Assembly (NCBI GenBank): GCA_022606425.2
Contig: JAHDVF020000046.1
Span: 372,001-436,000 of the forward strand
Direction of reading: 5' to 3'
Source of the DNA: Lepidostoma basale
Taxonomy: Eukaryota > Arthropoda > Insecta > Trichoptera > Lepidostomatidae
Length of the DNA: 64,000 nt
Positions 41,390-50,981 of this stretch are shown in pieces. Both the position numbers and the translations under genes were made by a program. The notes under the pieces are model-generated. The model worked only from the letters and a program-made list of their open reading frames with translations, made no database searches and was not told the DNA's origin. The first letter of the stretch is position 1. Each line of letters begins with the position of its first letter.

Positions 41390-41568
41390 CTGTGATCTCA
41401 AAAGTGGTACATCCAACACTCCCTCCTGCGCCTGGTGGGAGGAGCCAGATTTGTGGGGCAGGGCACAGAACACAAAGCGAGGTCTTGTCCTTCTCAAAGC
41501 TCCGAGTACGCTCTCCACAGCAGCCTGGATCTGGGCAACTACAGAGCGCCTGTTCACCACGACTGCAC
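41390..41568 (-). CDS. Mhcl: Myo18 exon 13
   Basis: 179 bases, entering in phase 1 after G and leaving in phase 0; residues 639-698: GAVVVNRRSVVAQIQAAVES, LGALRRTRPRFVFCALPHK and GVLDVPLLRSQ. It matches [27 protein letters not shown] and LQLDVPLLRTQ of MYO18A, the helix and SH-region preceding the converter. The PHKSGSSHQAQEG loop replaces the longer serine-rich loop of the vertebrate protein. Confidence 0.92.
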
Positions 41569-41698
41569 CTGATAACAAAAACACATTTTACCCAATCTCT
41601 TTCAAGCCCTACAGTGCGGCTGGCTACATTTGCAGACCAAAAAAATTGGTTTCGAACTGCAGCAGATACTGCATTTGCAGCTCATATTTTAATGTATC

Positions 41699-42075
41699 TT
41701 ATCTTCTTTCTGTGCGTGTCAGGTCCCCCCCAATGTTGGCGATCACTGCAGCAAAGGTAACTCTACCCTGCGCCACTTGGAACAGGTTCTGAACTCTTGT
41801 TATTCCTGTCCACTCTTTGATGTTCCGCAGCCAGGACAGCTGCCTTCTACCAACTCTGCGACGTCCCTCCACTTTCACACTCGACAACAGCTCTCTATTG
41901 GCTCTGGCTCTCTGTAGTACGTCTGCATTACTGACCCTATCAGTCCACGGTATACTCGAACGCTTCCAACCGGTTCATTACATTCACTTTCAGAGTCTGG
42001 GTTTCGCATCCATATAGTAGAACAGACCATATATAACATTTAATCATTCTTTGTCGGAGTTTCAAGTTAAGATTA
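41699..42075 (-). mobile_element. Family C2 3' fragment in a Myo18 intron
   Basis: Minus frames encode LRQRMIK..., GCETWTL.VNVMNRLEAF, SNADVLQRARANRELLSSVK, VEGRRRVGRRQLSWLRNIKE, WTGITRVQNLFQVAQGRVTF and AAVIANIGGD. It shares the C2 layout with 3020-3520 and supplies its intact 3' coding end. Confidence 0.8.
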
Positions 42076-42170
42076 TCTTTGCAAAAGAATGTATCTTATA
42101 ATAAATATTTTTACTTTATTGAACAATATTTTTGTTAACTTTGTACGCAACACTTTATTTAAAATTCGAC

Positions 42171-42885
42171 AACCTTCGTGGCCGAGTAGTAAGTGCTACG
42201 ACTGCCACACCGAAGGTCCTGGGTTCGATTCCCGGCAGTGGCAGTGTTATTGTCACGATAGCTATTCCCTTTACATTGATTTGGCTCAAGTTATAATGAT
42301 ATAAGGTTTTTCATTAAGAGCGCTCGAACATTGAAATGAAATAAAACAACCTGTTTAAATGATATTGCCACAATTTTTTAAAAATTTTAGATTAAATTCA
42401 ATGACATTATGTATGGAAAATAATTTCAGCCAAATAGCCGCCGTGACTTTGCTGCAGCCTGGTGATCAAAGGGTTTTTCAACAGAGAAGCTCAAAATTTG
42501 ACAGCCTAAAGCGGCCATTTTGGTAAAGTGATAGCTGTCAAATTTGACAAGAATACTTATTTAGTCTTGACATTTCGCCATGGAACACTACACGCTTCAA
42601 CAACGCGTTGAAATTGTCAAAATTTATTATCAAAATCAGTTCTGTGTTCGATAATTTATGGCGTTCATGGCCATCCTGCACAATACGTTGTTAAATGCAG
42701 AAATTTGAGACAACCGGATCGGTGGTCGATGAAGCAATGCCTGTACGTCAAAGAAACACAAGATAAAAAAAATTTTTGGCAATATCACTTAGACAGTTTG
42801 TTTTATTTCATTTCAAAGTTCAAGCGCTCTTAACCCATTAAAAACCCTATATAAAGAGCCATTCAACAAAATAATATAAACAGAA
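42171..42885 (+). mobile_element. tRNA-derived SINE split by a mariner-like insertion
   Basis: The head has A box TGGCCGAGTAGTAAGTGC and B box GGGTTCGATTCCCGG, followed by the SINE body to 42303. The 3' end (aagagccattcaacaaaata) resumes at 42853. Compared with the uninterrupted SINE at 49556-49810, a mariner-like element occupies the site. Confidence 0.85.
42304..42850 (+). mobile_element. Mariner-like element with long terminal inverted repeats
   Basis: The ends aaggtttttcattaagagcg...atgatattgcca and the inverse of gcaatatcact...gcgctcttaacccattaaa form inverted repeats of about 70 bases with small differences, next to TA at both sides (exact boundary uncertain by a few bases). Inside, 42580 onward encodes MEHYTLQQRVEIVKIYYQNQ, the start of the helix-turn-helix domain of mariner/IS630-type transposases, then frameshifted remnants. 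The catalytic domain is deleted, so it is non-autonomous. Confidence 0.8.
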
Positions 42886-43095
42886 ATTAAAAAACCTTAA
42901 TTGAGTGGTAGTCTAGTTTGAGGGTAGGTAGATTTTTTTCATAAAAAGGGGTCCATGGGTCTAAGAGTATTTGTAATACATTGAAGCAAATATTTTGGGA
43001 TCATTGACAAACATGGAAATAACAAAGGAAACATAAACTTACTCTAACAAAGGAAATATAAATTCAGAATGTTTTTTTTTTGTTCATTAACTTAC
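42886..43095. other. Myo18 intron, no feature
   Basis: AT-rich intron sequence ending at the exon 12 donor. Confidence 0.4.
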
Positions 43096-43205
43096 CAGTG
43101 GTGAGAGTACGTCTTATGCTGGAAGCCCTTCGGAGGCTGGCTTGGGCATCAGGTCCGGCTCCGCAGAGTCCTCGGCTCCAGACAAACAGGCGGGACACAT
43201 CCTCA
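43096..43205 (-). CDS. Mhcl: Myo18 exon 12
   Basis: 110 bases; enters in phase 2 (AT plus T) and leaves in phase 1; residues 602-638: IEDVSRLFVWSRGLCGAGPD, then AQASLRRASSIRRTLTTG. It matches [20 protein letters not shown] and LALRRATSMRKTFTTG of MYO18A, the basic actin-facing loop 2 region. Donor CTG/GTAAGT is strong. The acceptor is aaaatag. Confidence 0.88.
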
Positions 43206-43671
43206 CTATTTTTTCAAACAAAATAACTCTGTTAATTAATTTGCTAATTAACAAATGTTGTATTATTAAAATAAATATTAGAGTTACTTTAACCCAAATA
43301 CTACGATAGTAACATAACCGTGAATCAAGTTTTCCACCTTCCTACTTATCGCACCAACTACGCGCAATGTACAGAATTTGCGACAGCTACAATAAGTAAT
43401 TTAGTAACATCAATGTTTTCCATATGAACGAAAGTAACTTTAAAAAAAAATGGTTGAAGTAACCTTTCAACGTCAATGAAACTATTTTTGTTTGAATTAA
43501 GTTTAACTTCAATATTGATTTATTCGTCTGTACTGTTAATTCTTTGAATCATTTCTATTTGTGGTGGCATGTAATTGGTCTTATTTTATTTTTTCTATGT
43601 GTTTTTATATAAATATATTACAATCACTGTTTGTAACAATAAATAAATGAAATGAAGAAAAGACAAATTTT

Positions 43672-43925
43672 TAACTGTATCTCAATAGAGACGAAGACGC
43701 AAACCGGAAACTGAATATGGATGATCAAGGTGTTTACAGGACTTATGACCATTGGTTGTCATTGGTTGGGTTAAGCGCACGCTTTATGTAATTACAACAT
43801 TCCCCATTCCACCATTGTTATTATGATCATGCATGATACATTTTTGGAAGTTGTATATATACTCCAAATCCATACCTATCTTCACGTGTCAGTTCCAGTC
43901 AGCCATCTATGTAGATTTGATTGTA
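43672..43925. repeat. Interspersed repeat R in a Myo18 intron
   Basis: Close copy of 15705-15960 in the same orientation (attgtatctcaatagagacg... through catctatgtagatttgatt... ), with an internal insertion of about ten bases in the cattggttg segment. Confidence 0.75.
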
Positions 43926-44181
43926 CTAATAAATTTTTTAAGATTAATCTATACAATCCACCCACTAACGCCATCTATGAAGAATGATTGTTTAGCATTT
44001 AGCAAACTACTTTATTAACACAATGCGAAGAGGCTACCGCCTCCTAGCGCACTGTTTTTTTAGAAGTCGCCTGGAGTATCACTCCTATCTTATACGCCAA
44101 AGAATTGACCAGAATAATTACAAATATTTGTGAAATGTATACAGATATAAGTATACATTTCACGAAGAAAAGACAACTTAC

Positions 44182-44282
44182 ATCGTGCTCTCTTGAAGTA
44201 TTCCCACGGCATTACGTATCACAGGATTTTCACGGCTAGCTTTCAGCCAGCCACTGGCATTATACATTACCGGATATGTTCC
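44182..44282 (-). CDS. Mhcl: Myo18 exon 11
   Basis: 101 bases, phase 0 to 2; residues 569-601: GTYPVMYNASGWLKASRENP, then VIRNAVGILQEST. It matches [20 protein letters not shown] and PRLLQDS of MYO18A, equivalent to the HYAG.V.Y...GWL.KNKD strand of conventional myosins. Donor AT/GTAAGT is strong. Confidence 0.93.
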
Positions 44283-44431
44283 CTGTGGACAATTCAAAAA
44301 AACATTTTTAGCTGTTGGTACTTTATTTGCCTCTTTACTTATCACTCTTTCAGAAAATGCTCTCTCTAGTAACGTCTTCTGGTTCTTTCCCATCGCATAA
44401 AATCTCTGGCATCGCAGATATTCCTTATTTC

Positions 44432-45377
44432 TAACTAACTAACTAACTAACCATCACGCCGTCTCCCCGAAGGGGTAGGCAGAAAGAATGGACTGCCACA
44501 CCTTTCTTTCCTGACATATTTCTCTCGCTTCCTCAACATACATACATCGTGTCATGCACGCGCGTCGATTTCTCTGACTCCTCACATGGCCAACATTCAA
44601 TATTTGATTTATTTGATCGTGCCACGTTTTCCTTGGTCTTCCTGTATTTCTGGTACCATTTACATCATTAACATATAATTTTTTTACCATTCTTTCTTCA
44701 TTCATTCTTTCCATATGTCCAAACCATCTTAATGATCCTTTCATTATTTTGTTCATGACACCATCATTCGCACCGCATTCACTTCTTATATTTTCATTCT
44801 ACACTCTATCATACACAGAATATCCACACATTCGTCTAAGAGATTTCATTTCTACTGCATTTTTGTACTTTCATCCTTCCTTTGCCAGTTCCATGCTTCG
44901 CTTCCATACATAAGGGTCGGTAGAAGAACACCATTGTGCACTGCCATTCTAGCTTTTTTGGATAGGTTTTTGTTTGCGATAACAACTTTAAGTGCACCAT
45001 TCACTTTGTTGCCTGCCCCAACCCTTCTTTCAATATCCCTCTCCACTCGCCCATCTCTTGTAAACATACTACCTAAATACACGAACTCAACTACTTGCTC
45101 CAAATTTTCACCATTCACGCTAATGTTGCAGACTGTCGTGGTTTCTTCCTTTTCAAAAATCATTACCTTGGACTTATTAACATTCATCATCAGATCATTT
45201 CGCATGCATACCTCATACATACAATTCACCAGGACTTGTAGTTCATGCTCGTTGTCAGCAAGTAGGACAGCGTCATCCGCATACAAGAGACAGCTTACTG
45301 ACACTCCGCTCATTTTGGCACCTACATCCAACCCTTTCAGCTCTCTCATACAATTGTCCATATACAGATTAAATAAG
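44432..45377 (-). mobile_element. Family A1 copy, 946 bp, with 12-bp target duplication
   Basis: The minus strand encodes NLYMDNCMRELKGLDVGAKM, LLYADDAVLLADNEHELQVL (reverse transcriptase catalytic box), FVYLGSMFTRDGRVERDIER, PTLMYGSEAWNWQRKDEST, then a frameshift, GSLRWFGHMERMNEERMVKK, HDQINQILNVGHVRSQRNRR and ILSAYPFGETA, with a TTAG tail. The 12 bases attccttatttc flank it (44420-44431, 45378-45389). It lies in the intron between exons 10 and 11, on the same strand as the gene. Confidence 0.92.
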
Positions 45378-45399
45378 ATTCCTTATTTCAGAATTTCTT

Positions 45400-45560
45400 A
45401 ATCTGTCTCGGAGTGTCATTCCCCCAACGGATCAGTAAGTCCTCATTTCTGTTGTTCTTAGGAGCTTTTTGTTCTAATGGTATCAGCCCTCGTCTCAATT
45501 CCTTATCCCATTATAGGTTGAACGCAGGTTTTGTAGTTGCGTATTTTACTCTCCTTTTGG
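45400..45560 (-). mobile_element. Family D fragment in a Myo18 intron
   Basis: Minus translation with stops gives KESKIRNYKTCVQPIMG, ETRADTIRTK and a decayed LRTTEMK segment, the family D strand after the reverse transcriptase. Confidence 0.65.
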
Positions 45561-45739
45561 CATATTTGTTTTTCCAAACAGCTCATTTATAATTTCCAGA
45601 TTTTACCAAAATTTGGACAACCAGTAACATCTAACTATCAGTGTACACAAAATTAAATAATTTATCAGCTAGTTACACATTTTACAAACTAAAAAAAATT
45701 AAGTTTCGTAAATTCATCACTTGTTCTATTTTTGATATT

Positions 45740-46640
45740 CATGATCAGCCGTCGGTCATCCACTGCTCTCCCATGTCATCCTCTCCCAAAGCACGCCACT
45801 GCCCCTTATCCATTTTCGCTCCCATCCATCCATGTCCAGCAATCCTCTTCAGATCGTCGGTCCAGCGGGCAGAGGGACGTCCAACTCTGCGGAATCCTGT
45901 ACGCGGTCTCCACTCCAGAACCCATCTCCCCCATTGGCCATCGGTTCTCCGACAGATATGGCCAGCTCATCGCCACTTCAGCCCACCCATCCTCAGAGCC
46001 ACCTCAGTCACCTTGATTTGTTGTCGAATAAATTCATTTCTAAATCTGTCCCTCAAGATTATTCCAAACATGGCTCTTTCCAAGGCGCATTGGGCGACCT
46101 TGAATCTATAGACTAGACCTTTTGTCAGTGTCCACGTTTCGGCTCCGTACGTCATGACTTGCAAGACGCACTGGTTGAAGGCTTGAGTCTTGAGACATTG
46201 TGGTATTTTAGAGGTGAGAACATGATGTAATTTTCCAAAGGCCAACCCAACTGAATTCTTCGGTCGGCTTCTTTCTCGAAGTTGTTTCTACCTAATTTGT
46301 ATGATTTGGTCAAGATATGTGTATTCTTGTACCACTTCAAGAGACGACCCATCGACGGTTACTGATTTCGGGATAATATGTTCTAATACATGACTTTCAT
46401 CTTGTCCAAATTCATCCCGAGACCCACTCGTCTGGATGCAGTGTTCAGTTCATCAAGCATGCCTTCGAGTTCCCCCACAGATTCCGCCAGAATGACAAGG
46501 TCATCTACAAAGTGAAAGTGGGAAATGCATTCGCCATTTATGTTGAAGCCAAGTTCAAACCAGTCTAGAGTTTTAAATATATCTTCCAAAGTACAGGTGA
46601 ACAGCTTTGGAGATGTCACATCCCCTTGTCTGACTGTCTT
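45740..46640 (-). mobile_element. Family E (classical RTE) reverse transcriptase fragment
   Basis: Minus frames encode MTSPKLFTCTLEDIFKTLDW, FHFVDDLVILAESVGELEGM (catalytic box with F.DD, first A changed to V), GLGMNLDKMKVM, then after a break RRIQLGWPLENYIM and a further frame HVLTSKIPQCLKTQAFNQCV, LQVMTYGAETWTLTKG, VAQCALERAMFGIILRDRFR and NEFIRQQIKVTEVA. This follows the RTE clade order (SPKLF...LEDIF, FADD, KMNLSKTKVM, ETWTLTK, RAMLGI.LRDR.RN). Several frameshifts make it dead. Confidence 0.85.
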
Positions 46641-46927
46641 TGATATTATTTATTTCATAATACTTAGAATATTTTTATTTTGATTTTTACACATGTATGA
46701 ATAATGTATTATAGATTTTATTTATTGGGTTTTGGAGTACAAAAAAATAATTAACACATTTTTTATAACATAGCATTATTTTTTTTCAAATATCTTGATT
46801 ATTTTTTTTTGTAATTAAATGCACTAATCTTATTTTTTTCTATCCATTCCACCACATTTTTACACGATTTTTGGTGGGACATGCCTCCTACCGTCTAAAA
46901 AAAATAGAAGAGTGTATCTATTCTCAC
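46641..46927. other. Myo18 intron, no feature
   Basis: T-rich intron sequence up to the exon 10 donor; no repeat identity assigned. Confidence 0.4.
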
Positions 46928-47069
46928 CTGCATGTGATGCAGCACAAAGTGCATGGGGTGAGGAGCCTTCCTCAGCAGCTGAAGGGGCGCTCCACCCCAC
47001 ATAGCAGCCGCCCTCTCTACGAAGCTGGAGTCTGACGCACCGGGGTGCATGGACTCCCCGTCCAGCAAC
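46928..47069 (-). CDS. Mhcl: Myo18 exon 10
   Basis: 142 bases, phase 2 to 0; residues 521-568: WLLDGESMHPGASDSSFVER, AAAMWGGAPLQLLRKAPHPM and HFVLHHMQ. It matches [20 protein letters not shown] and SKPHHFLLGHSHG of MYO18A, the lower 50K segment that in other myosins carries the L.EEC..P..TD..F pattern. Donor CAG/GTGAGA is strong. Confidence 0.93.
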
Positions 47070-47314
47070 CTGAACAATTCACAAATAGAACATTTTGGTA
47101 AAGATACAAATTCTGAAAAAAAAGTTGAAAAGAAAGCGGGGCTCGTAGCACTTGCTATGTCTGCCATATGGCTAATCCGGCACAGCCAAGTCTACGTTCA
47201 AGTTGATTGAATATCGGTGAATTTTTTTTTTTTTAATAAGCAAACTGATTGATCACTCGTGCAGGGGGTAACCTTTTAAAAATGAATATGGAAAAATGAC
47301 ATTTTTACACTCAC

Positions 47315-47438
47315 CACAGCAGTCCCATGCGATCAACGTCCCGCAGGTCAGCCTGCGAGGTGCGCAGCATGCTGCTCTGTGGAGCGCGGTCCAAGAGATC
47401 CACCATAGGACCGGGATTCATCACCTCTGTAATCCAAT
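47315..47438 (-). CDS. Mhcl: Myo18 exon 9
   Basis: 124 bases, phase 1 to 2; residues 480-520: DWITEVMNPGPMVDLLDRAP, QSSMLRTSQADLRDVDRMGL and L. It aligns with [20 protein letters not shown] and SLVRSLARTDEARGLL of MYO18A, an insert after switch II characteristic of class XVIII. Acceptor tttttgcag, donor TG/GTGAGT. Confidence 0.9.
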
Positions 47439-47487
47439 CTGCAAAAAAAAATGACATGATAAAATATACTGAAAATTCTGTAAATGA

Positions 47488-47655
47488 ACTAACTAAGTAT
47501 CACGCCGTCTCCACTGAAGGGGTAGGCAGAAATAATAGAATGCCACACTATTATTATATACGAATAAAAATCGCCGACGATATCGCCATTGTTGCCAATG
47601 ATGAAGAGAAACTAAAGATATCTTAGATACTATAGAAAGAATTCTAATTACAACA
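47488..47655. mobile_element. Family A terminus next to a C1-like fragment
   Basis: Minus-strand family A terminus with an eroded tail (aactaactaagtatcacgcc on plus) covers 47488-47555. Plus-strand 47566-47650 encodes KIADDIAIVANDEEKLKIS, an eroded RTE-like catalytic box, resembling the C1 copy at 5589. Confidence 0.6.
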
Positions 47656-48200
47656 TAACAGGTGGCTGAAAAGTTCGTAGGCTAACATAGTAAAACATAT
47701 TTTTTTTATAAAATTTGATTTTATTATTCAATATTCTTCTTATTCTAGCCTTCGAGGGTGATGCAACGATTATAGCAGTCATACAATTTTTCGATACCAT
47801 TTCTCTTTAGCCTTAAAATAAGCCTCAGTTTCGGCGATTACCTCTTCATCGGTGCTGAATTTCTTCCCGGCGAGCATTCTTTCAAGATCTGCAAACAGGA
47901 AAAAGTCACTGGGGGCCAGATCTGAGAATACGGCGGATGGGGAAGCAATTCGTAGCCTAATTCATGCAATTTTGCGATTGTTATCATTGATTTGTAACAG
48001 GGTGCATTGTCTTGATGAAACAGCACTTTTCTCTTCTTCAAATGGAGCCGATTTTTCATGATTTAATCGCTGTTGATGGTCTGGCCCTTTTCGAGGTAAT
48101 CGATGAATATTATACACAATGCTATATCTCACGAACCAATTGTCCGACAGCTGTAAAATTTATACACGTATCTTTTCAAGGTTGGTACTAACTAAAAGTG
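47656..48200 (-). mobile_element. Mariner element with internal deletion
   Basis: The end at 47657 reads acaggtggctgaaaagttcg, a typical mariner terminal repeat. The minus frame encodes KNRLHLKKRKVLFHQDNAPC, the mariner signature around HQDNAP, then ELGYELLPHPPYS and, in another frame, the C-terminal IEKLYDCYNRCITLEG. At about 48119 the coding part joins what looks like the 5' untranslated region (ttgtccgacagctgtaaaat), so most of the transposase is deleted. The other terminal repeat is missing. Confidence 0.85.
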
Positions 48201-48226
48201 CTTTCTAGGTTATATTATCTCCTCAC

Positions 48227-48423
48227 CTTCTTCTGGGAGACCCTCCTGCAGGCAGGCAGCTCGTGGAGCGAGCACGGCACGTTCGTGCGCAAGCAGCTGC
48301 AGTCTCTCCTGGAGATAGTTGGCCGCTAGCTGACGTAGACCGGCCGCACCACCACCACCGGCCAGTCCCGGCGGGTCCACGAGCAGCAGAGATGACACGG
48401 TCCTTGCGTTTGTTGTCAAACAT
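48227..48423 (-). CDS. Mhcl: Myo18 exon 8 (switch II region)
   Basis: 197 bases, phase 2 to 1; residues 414-479: RCLTTNARTVSSLLLVDPPG, LAGGGGAAGLRQLAANYLQE, then RLQLLAHERAVLAPRAACLQ and EGLPEE. It matches [20 protein letters not shown] and [20 protein letters not shown] of MYO18A. The switch II motif (DIxGFE in active myosins, DTPGF in MYO18A) is DPPGL at residues 430-434, so the key phenylalanine and glutamate are missing. Donor AAG/GTGAGG. Confidence 0.93.
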
Positions 48424-49009
48424 CTGAAATAATAAGAAAATAATACATTACACCCAATTATATTAAAGATTCAAAAAGAAAATCCTCTGACCCATTAAGA
48501 ATGGTCAGAAAAGATTCAACACCGAGCTTTACAATATATACCCAGAATATTAGCGTAATCACATTTATTGAAATTAACAAATTGCCTTGGCTAGTTCATT
48601 TGCTAGGTTAATGTATTTGTTTATCTTGGATCACTGATAACTGACCAGTTGGGATACGAGAGGTAGAGATTTGAAGCAGAACCCAAATGGCTAAAACTGG
48701 CATGACAAAACTCACCAAGATCGCACCTCCAGTCGTAAACTGACTCAATCCAAAATTCATGTTTTTTGGAAAATAAAGAAAACGTGTTTCGGTCCTCGAC
48801 AGTTTTTGGTAAATCACACTATAACTTTATGAAATGAAAAGCTAAGCTTTTCTAGCCTTATTGGGGCAGTTTTTGATTTACTGGGTGATAGAGCGCGCTT
48901 TTTTTAGTCATTCTGTACGAGTATACTTAACTCAATTCACCAAAATTTTCGAATGAGCCGGTTTACGACTGGAGGTGTGATATGGCAAGACAAAAATATC
49001 TCTAATAAG

Positions 49010-49340
49010 ACCAAGATGAAACTGGTTCAAACCCTTGTTTTCTCCATATTCCTTTATGGTTGCGGGTCTTGGACTAGGGGAACATCAGAGTGGGCAATTG
49101 ATACTTTCGAGATGTGGTACTGGTGGTGAATGTTGCCTATACCCTGGACGATTTACCAGCTGGGTATCAGGGCAAGACTCTCGCGGATGTGCTCTCAGAG
49201 AGTGTTAAAGTATTTTGGGAGAAATCAGAACAACAAAGTGGAGGGAAAGCAACCACAAGGACGACCACCACGCTGCTGGTCCGATCAAATCAGGAAGCTG
49301 AATAGTCTTTCGTTGACTGCAGCCTGGAGACTGAGCGGGT
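49010..49340 (+). mobile_element. Family C-type RTE fragment in a Myo18 intron
   Basis: Plus frames encode TKMKLVQTLVFSIFLYGCGS, TFEMWYWW, then GKQPQGRPPRCWSDQIRKLN and SLSLTAAWRLSG. The order LV.TLVF..FLYG..SW, FEMW.WRRML and GRPP.RWSDQI is that of RTE-like carboxyl ends. It has stops and is truncated. Confidence 0.7.
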
Positions 49341-49555
49341 GATAGTAAACCTGTAAACCATTGACCATGGCGTGCCATTGTCAATGGTTTACAGAATGGA
49401 CACGACCCAAAATCATGAGGAATACGACTAAGAAGGTCATTTGCACTGCATGGGAGATCTGCAGCCCCCCAAAAGAGTATTGTTTGACAACCCAGTAGAG
49501 TGAAGAAATGTCGGCAGGCCAAGACTGAGACGGTTGGATAGTGTCGTAGCAGACG

Positions 49556-49810
49556 ACGACCTTCGTGGCCGAGTGGTAAGTGCATTGACTGCCACCCCGA
49601 AGGTTCCGGGTTCGATTCCCGGCGAGGGCAGTGTGATTGTCACACTGTGTTTGGTCTGGTGTAGAATTCACGTGACAATAAAATATCAATAGATTAGTTA
49701 CCTATCACATGTCACAAGAATCACTATGATAGCTATAATAATACCCTTTACATCGATTTTGCTCATGCTGTAATGATGTAAAGAGCGATTCAACAAAATA
49801 ATAATAATAA
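49556..49810 (+). mobile_element. tRNA-derived SINE, uninterrupted
   Basis: A box TGGCCGAGTGGTAAGTGC and B box GGGTTCGATTCCCGG lie about 40 bases apart, then the common body (ggcagtgtgattgtcacact, acctatcacatgtcacaaga) and an AATAATAATAATAAT tail. The tRNA-like head lacks a matching acceptor stem in the body, so this is a SINE and not a tRNA gene. Confidence 0.85.
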
Positions 49811-50014
49811 TAATGATAGTCAGGCTCTGGAGCAGCAAGACTGAGAGATGGTGATCAGAGACATTTCTTGGAGAAAGCTAAGGCCCACCAAGGGTTGTAA
49901 CGCTAACGAAGATGATGTTGATGATGAAGTATATTAAAGATGAAGGATTTTTTATTTCAATTGTTCTATTACAATCTTTCAGTTATTCTCTTCTATGATA
50001 GTAAAAGTACTAAC

Positions 50015-50134
50015 CTGTTCACAAGTGCTACAATGCAGTTGAAGAACTCTGTGTATAGGCCTTGAATCAACCCTTCGAGGGCCTCTTGTCCAGAGACCTC
50101 TCTGTCTACTCCACGATCTGTTGGAGACGGTGTC
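50015..50134 (-). CDS. Mhcl: Myo18 exon 7
   Basis: 120 bases, phase 2 to 2; residues 374-413: RTPSPTDRGVDREVSGQEAL, then EGLIQGLYTEFFNCIVALVN. It matches [20 protein letters not shown] and VSLVNRA of MYO18A, the helix before switch II (A..LY..LF.WLV..IN in other myosins). Acceptor tgtttcag, donor CAG/GTTAGT. Confidence 0.92.
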
Positions 50135-50222
50135 CTGAAACATTTACCAAATTATAAGACATTTGTTTACAAATGAAGACACTTGCAAATTGTTAAGGGA
50201 AAGAAAAGGGAAAAAAACTAAC

Positions 50223-50352
50223 CTGGCCCCCACTGTGCCGGTGCCAACCGCCCCACTGAATAGCGCCCGAGCCAACTCCTCGACGCAGCAGCCCAGGAGC
50301 TGAGCAGCACGTGATCCGGCAGCAGGCTCAGCAAATTGATAACGTCCGCTCA
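50223..50352 (-). CDS. Mhcl: Myo18 exon 6
   Basis: 130 bases, phase 1 to 2; residues 331-373: VSGRYQFAEPAAGSRAAQLL, GCCVEELARALFSGAVGTGT and VGA. It matches [20 protein letters not shown] and CSLEELSSAIFKHQ of MYO18A. Only 88 bases separate it from exon 7. Acceptor tttgcag, donor CAG/GTTAGT. Confidence 0.92.
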
Positions 50353-50385
50353 CTGCAAACAAATATCATTAATACCAAATGCGAA

Positions 50386-50450
50386 ACAAACAAATCATCA
50401 CGCCGTTTATCCGCAGGGGTAGGGAGAGATAATGGACCGCCACACTACTC
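50386..50450 (-). mobile_element. Family A2 terminus only
   Basis: A TTTG-type tail (aaacaaacaaatcatcacgc on plus) and about 50 bases of the A2 terminus, ending ccgccacactactcta. An extreme truncation in a Myo18 intron. Confidence 0.7.
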
Positions 50451-50981
50451 TAATTCTGTAATAAGTCAATATAACATAAATCCGTTCAGGGAAAAAGCAC
50501 CAAGGGACTTAATGCAAATTCCCTGCATACATTTTTGATGATAATTTGATTATCAATAACAATATTTCGGATGTATTCAGCGGAGCTTATGGAGCAGTAC
50601 TGACTTGAAAAAAGGTGAGTTTGGTGGTCGGCGACATGATATCCTGGAGATGTCTAGTAAGTGATGTCTACATGCTTCACTCAGGGGCAAACATGGCAAT
50701 TATTATTTTCTTTCTTTTCTCTTTTTACAAATTAATTGTTATTTTACCTAATGTAATAGGTACAGTATATAAGATAAAATTATTGCATAGTTTTTTTAAT
50801 TAAAGAAAAAAAACATTTCTCACAAAGTGACTATAGTAGGTACAATGTGACTTCAATTTGAATACCTTACTGTGGTATTATGTATCAGCGAAAATTCACT
50901 AAGTCATTGCAATCCACTATTATTTTGAAAAAAAAATGTGCTGATAGTTCAGTTATTATTTATTAAACCATTAAATAAAAT

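Larger units (their letters stand above)
48424..50014. other. Myo18 intron with transposons
   Basis: Apart from the C-type fragment (49010-49340) and SINE (49556-49810) listed separately, the intron contains a short inverted repeat around 48650-48740 and 48905-49000 (cacctccagtcgtaaactga / cggtttacgactggaggtgt) and an inverted pair of catt(g)accatgg(c) at 49355-49395. No exon-like segment was recognised. Confidence 0.5.

Noticed and set aside
48905..49000. Inverted repeat cgactggaggtg at 48720 and 48965 as a transposon terminus pair
   Set aside because: The pair is short, no target duplication was found and no second copy was seen in the window, so the evidence is insufficient.
49556..49640. 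A functional tRNA gene
   Set aside because: A and B boxes are present, but no closed acceptor stem is visible, and the same head occurs in several dispersed copies followed by a common body. It is a SINE.
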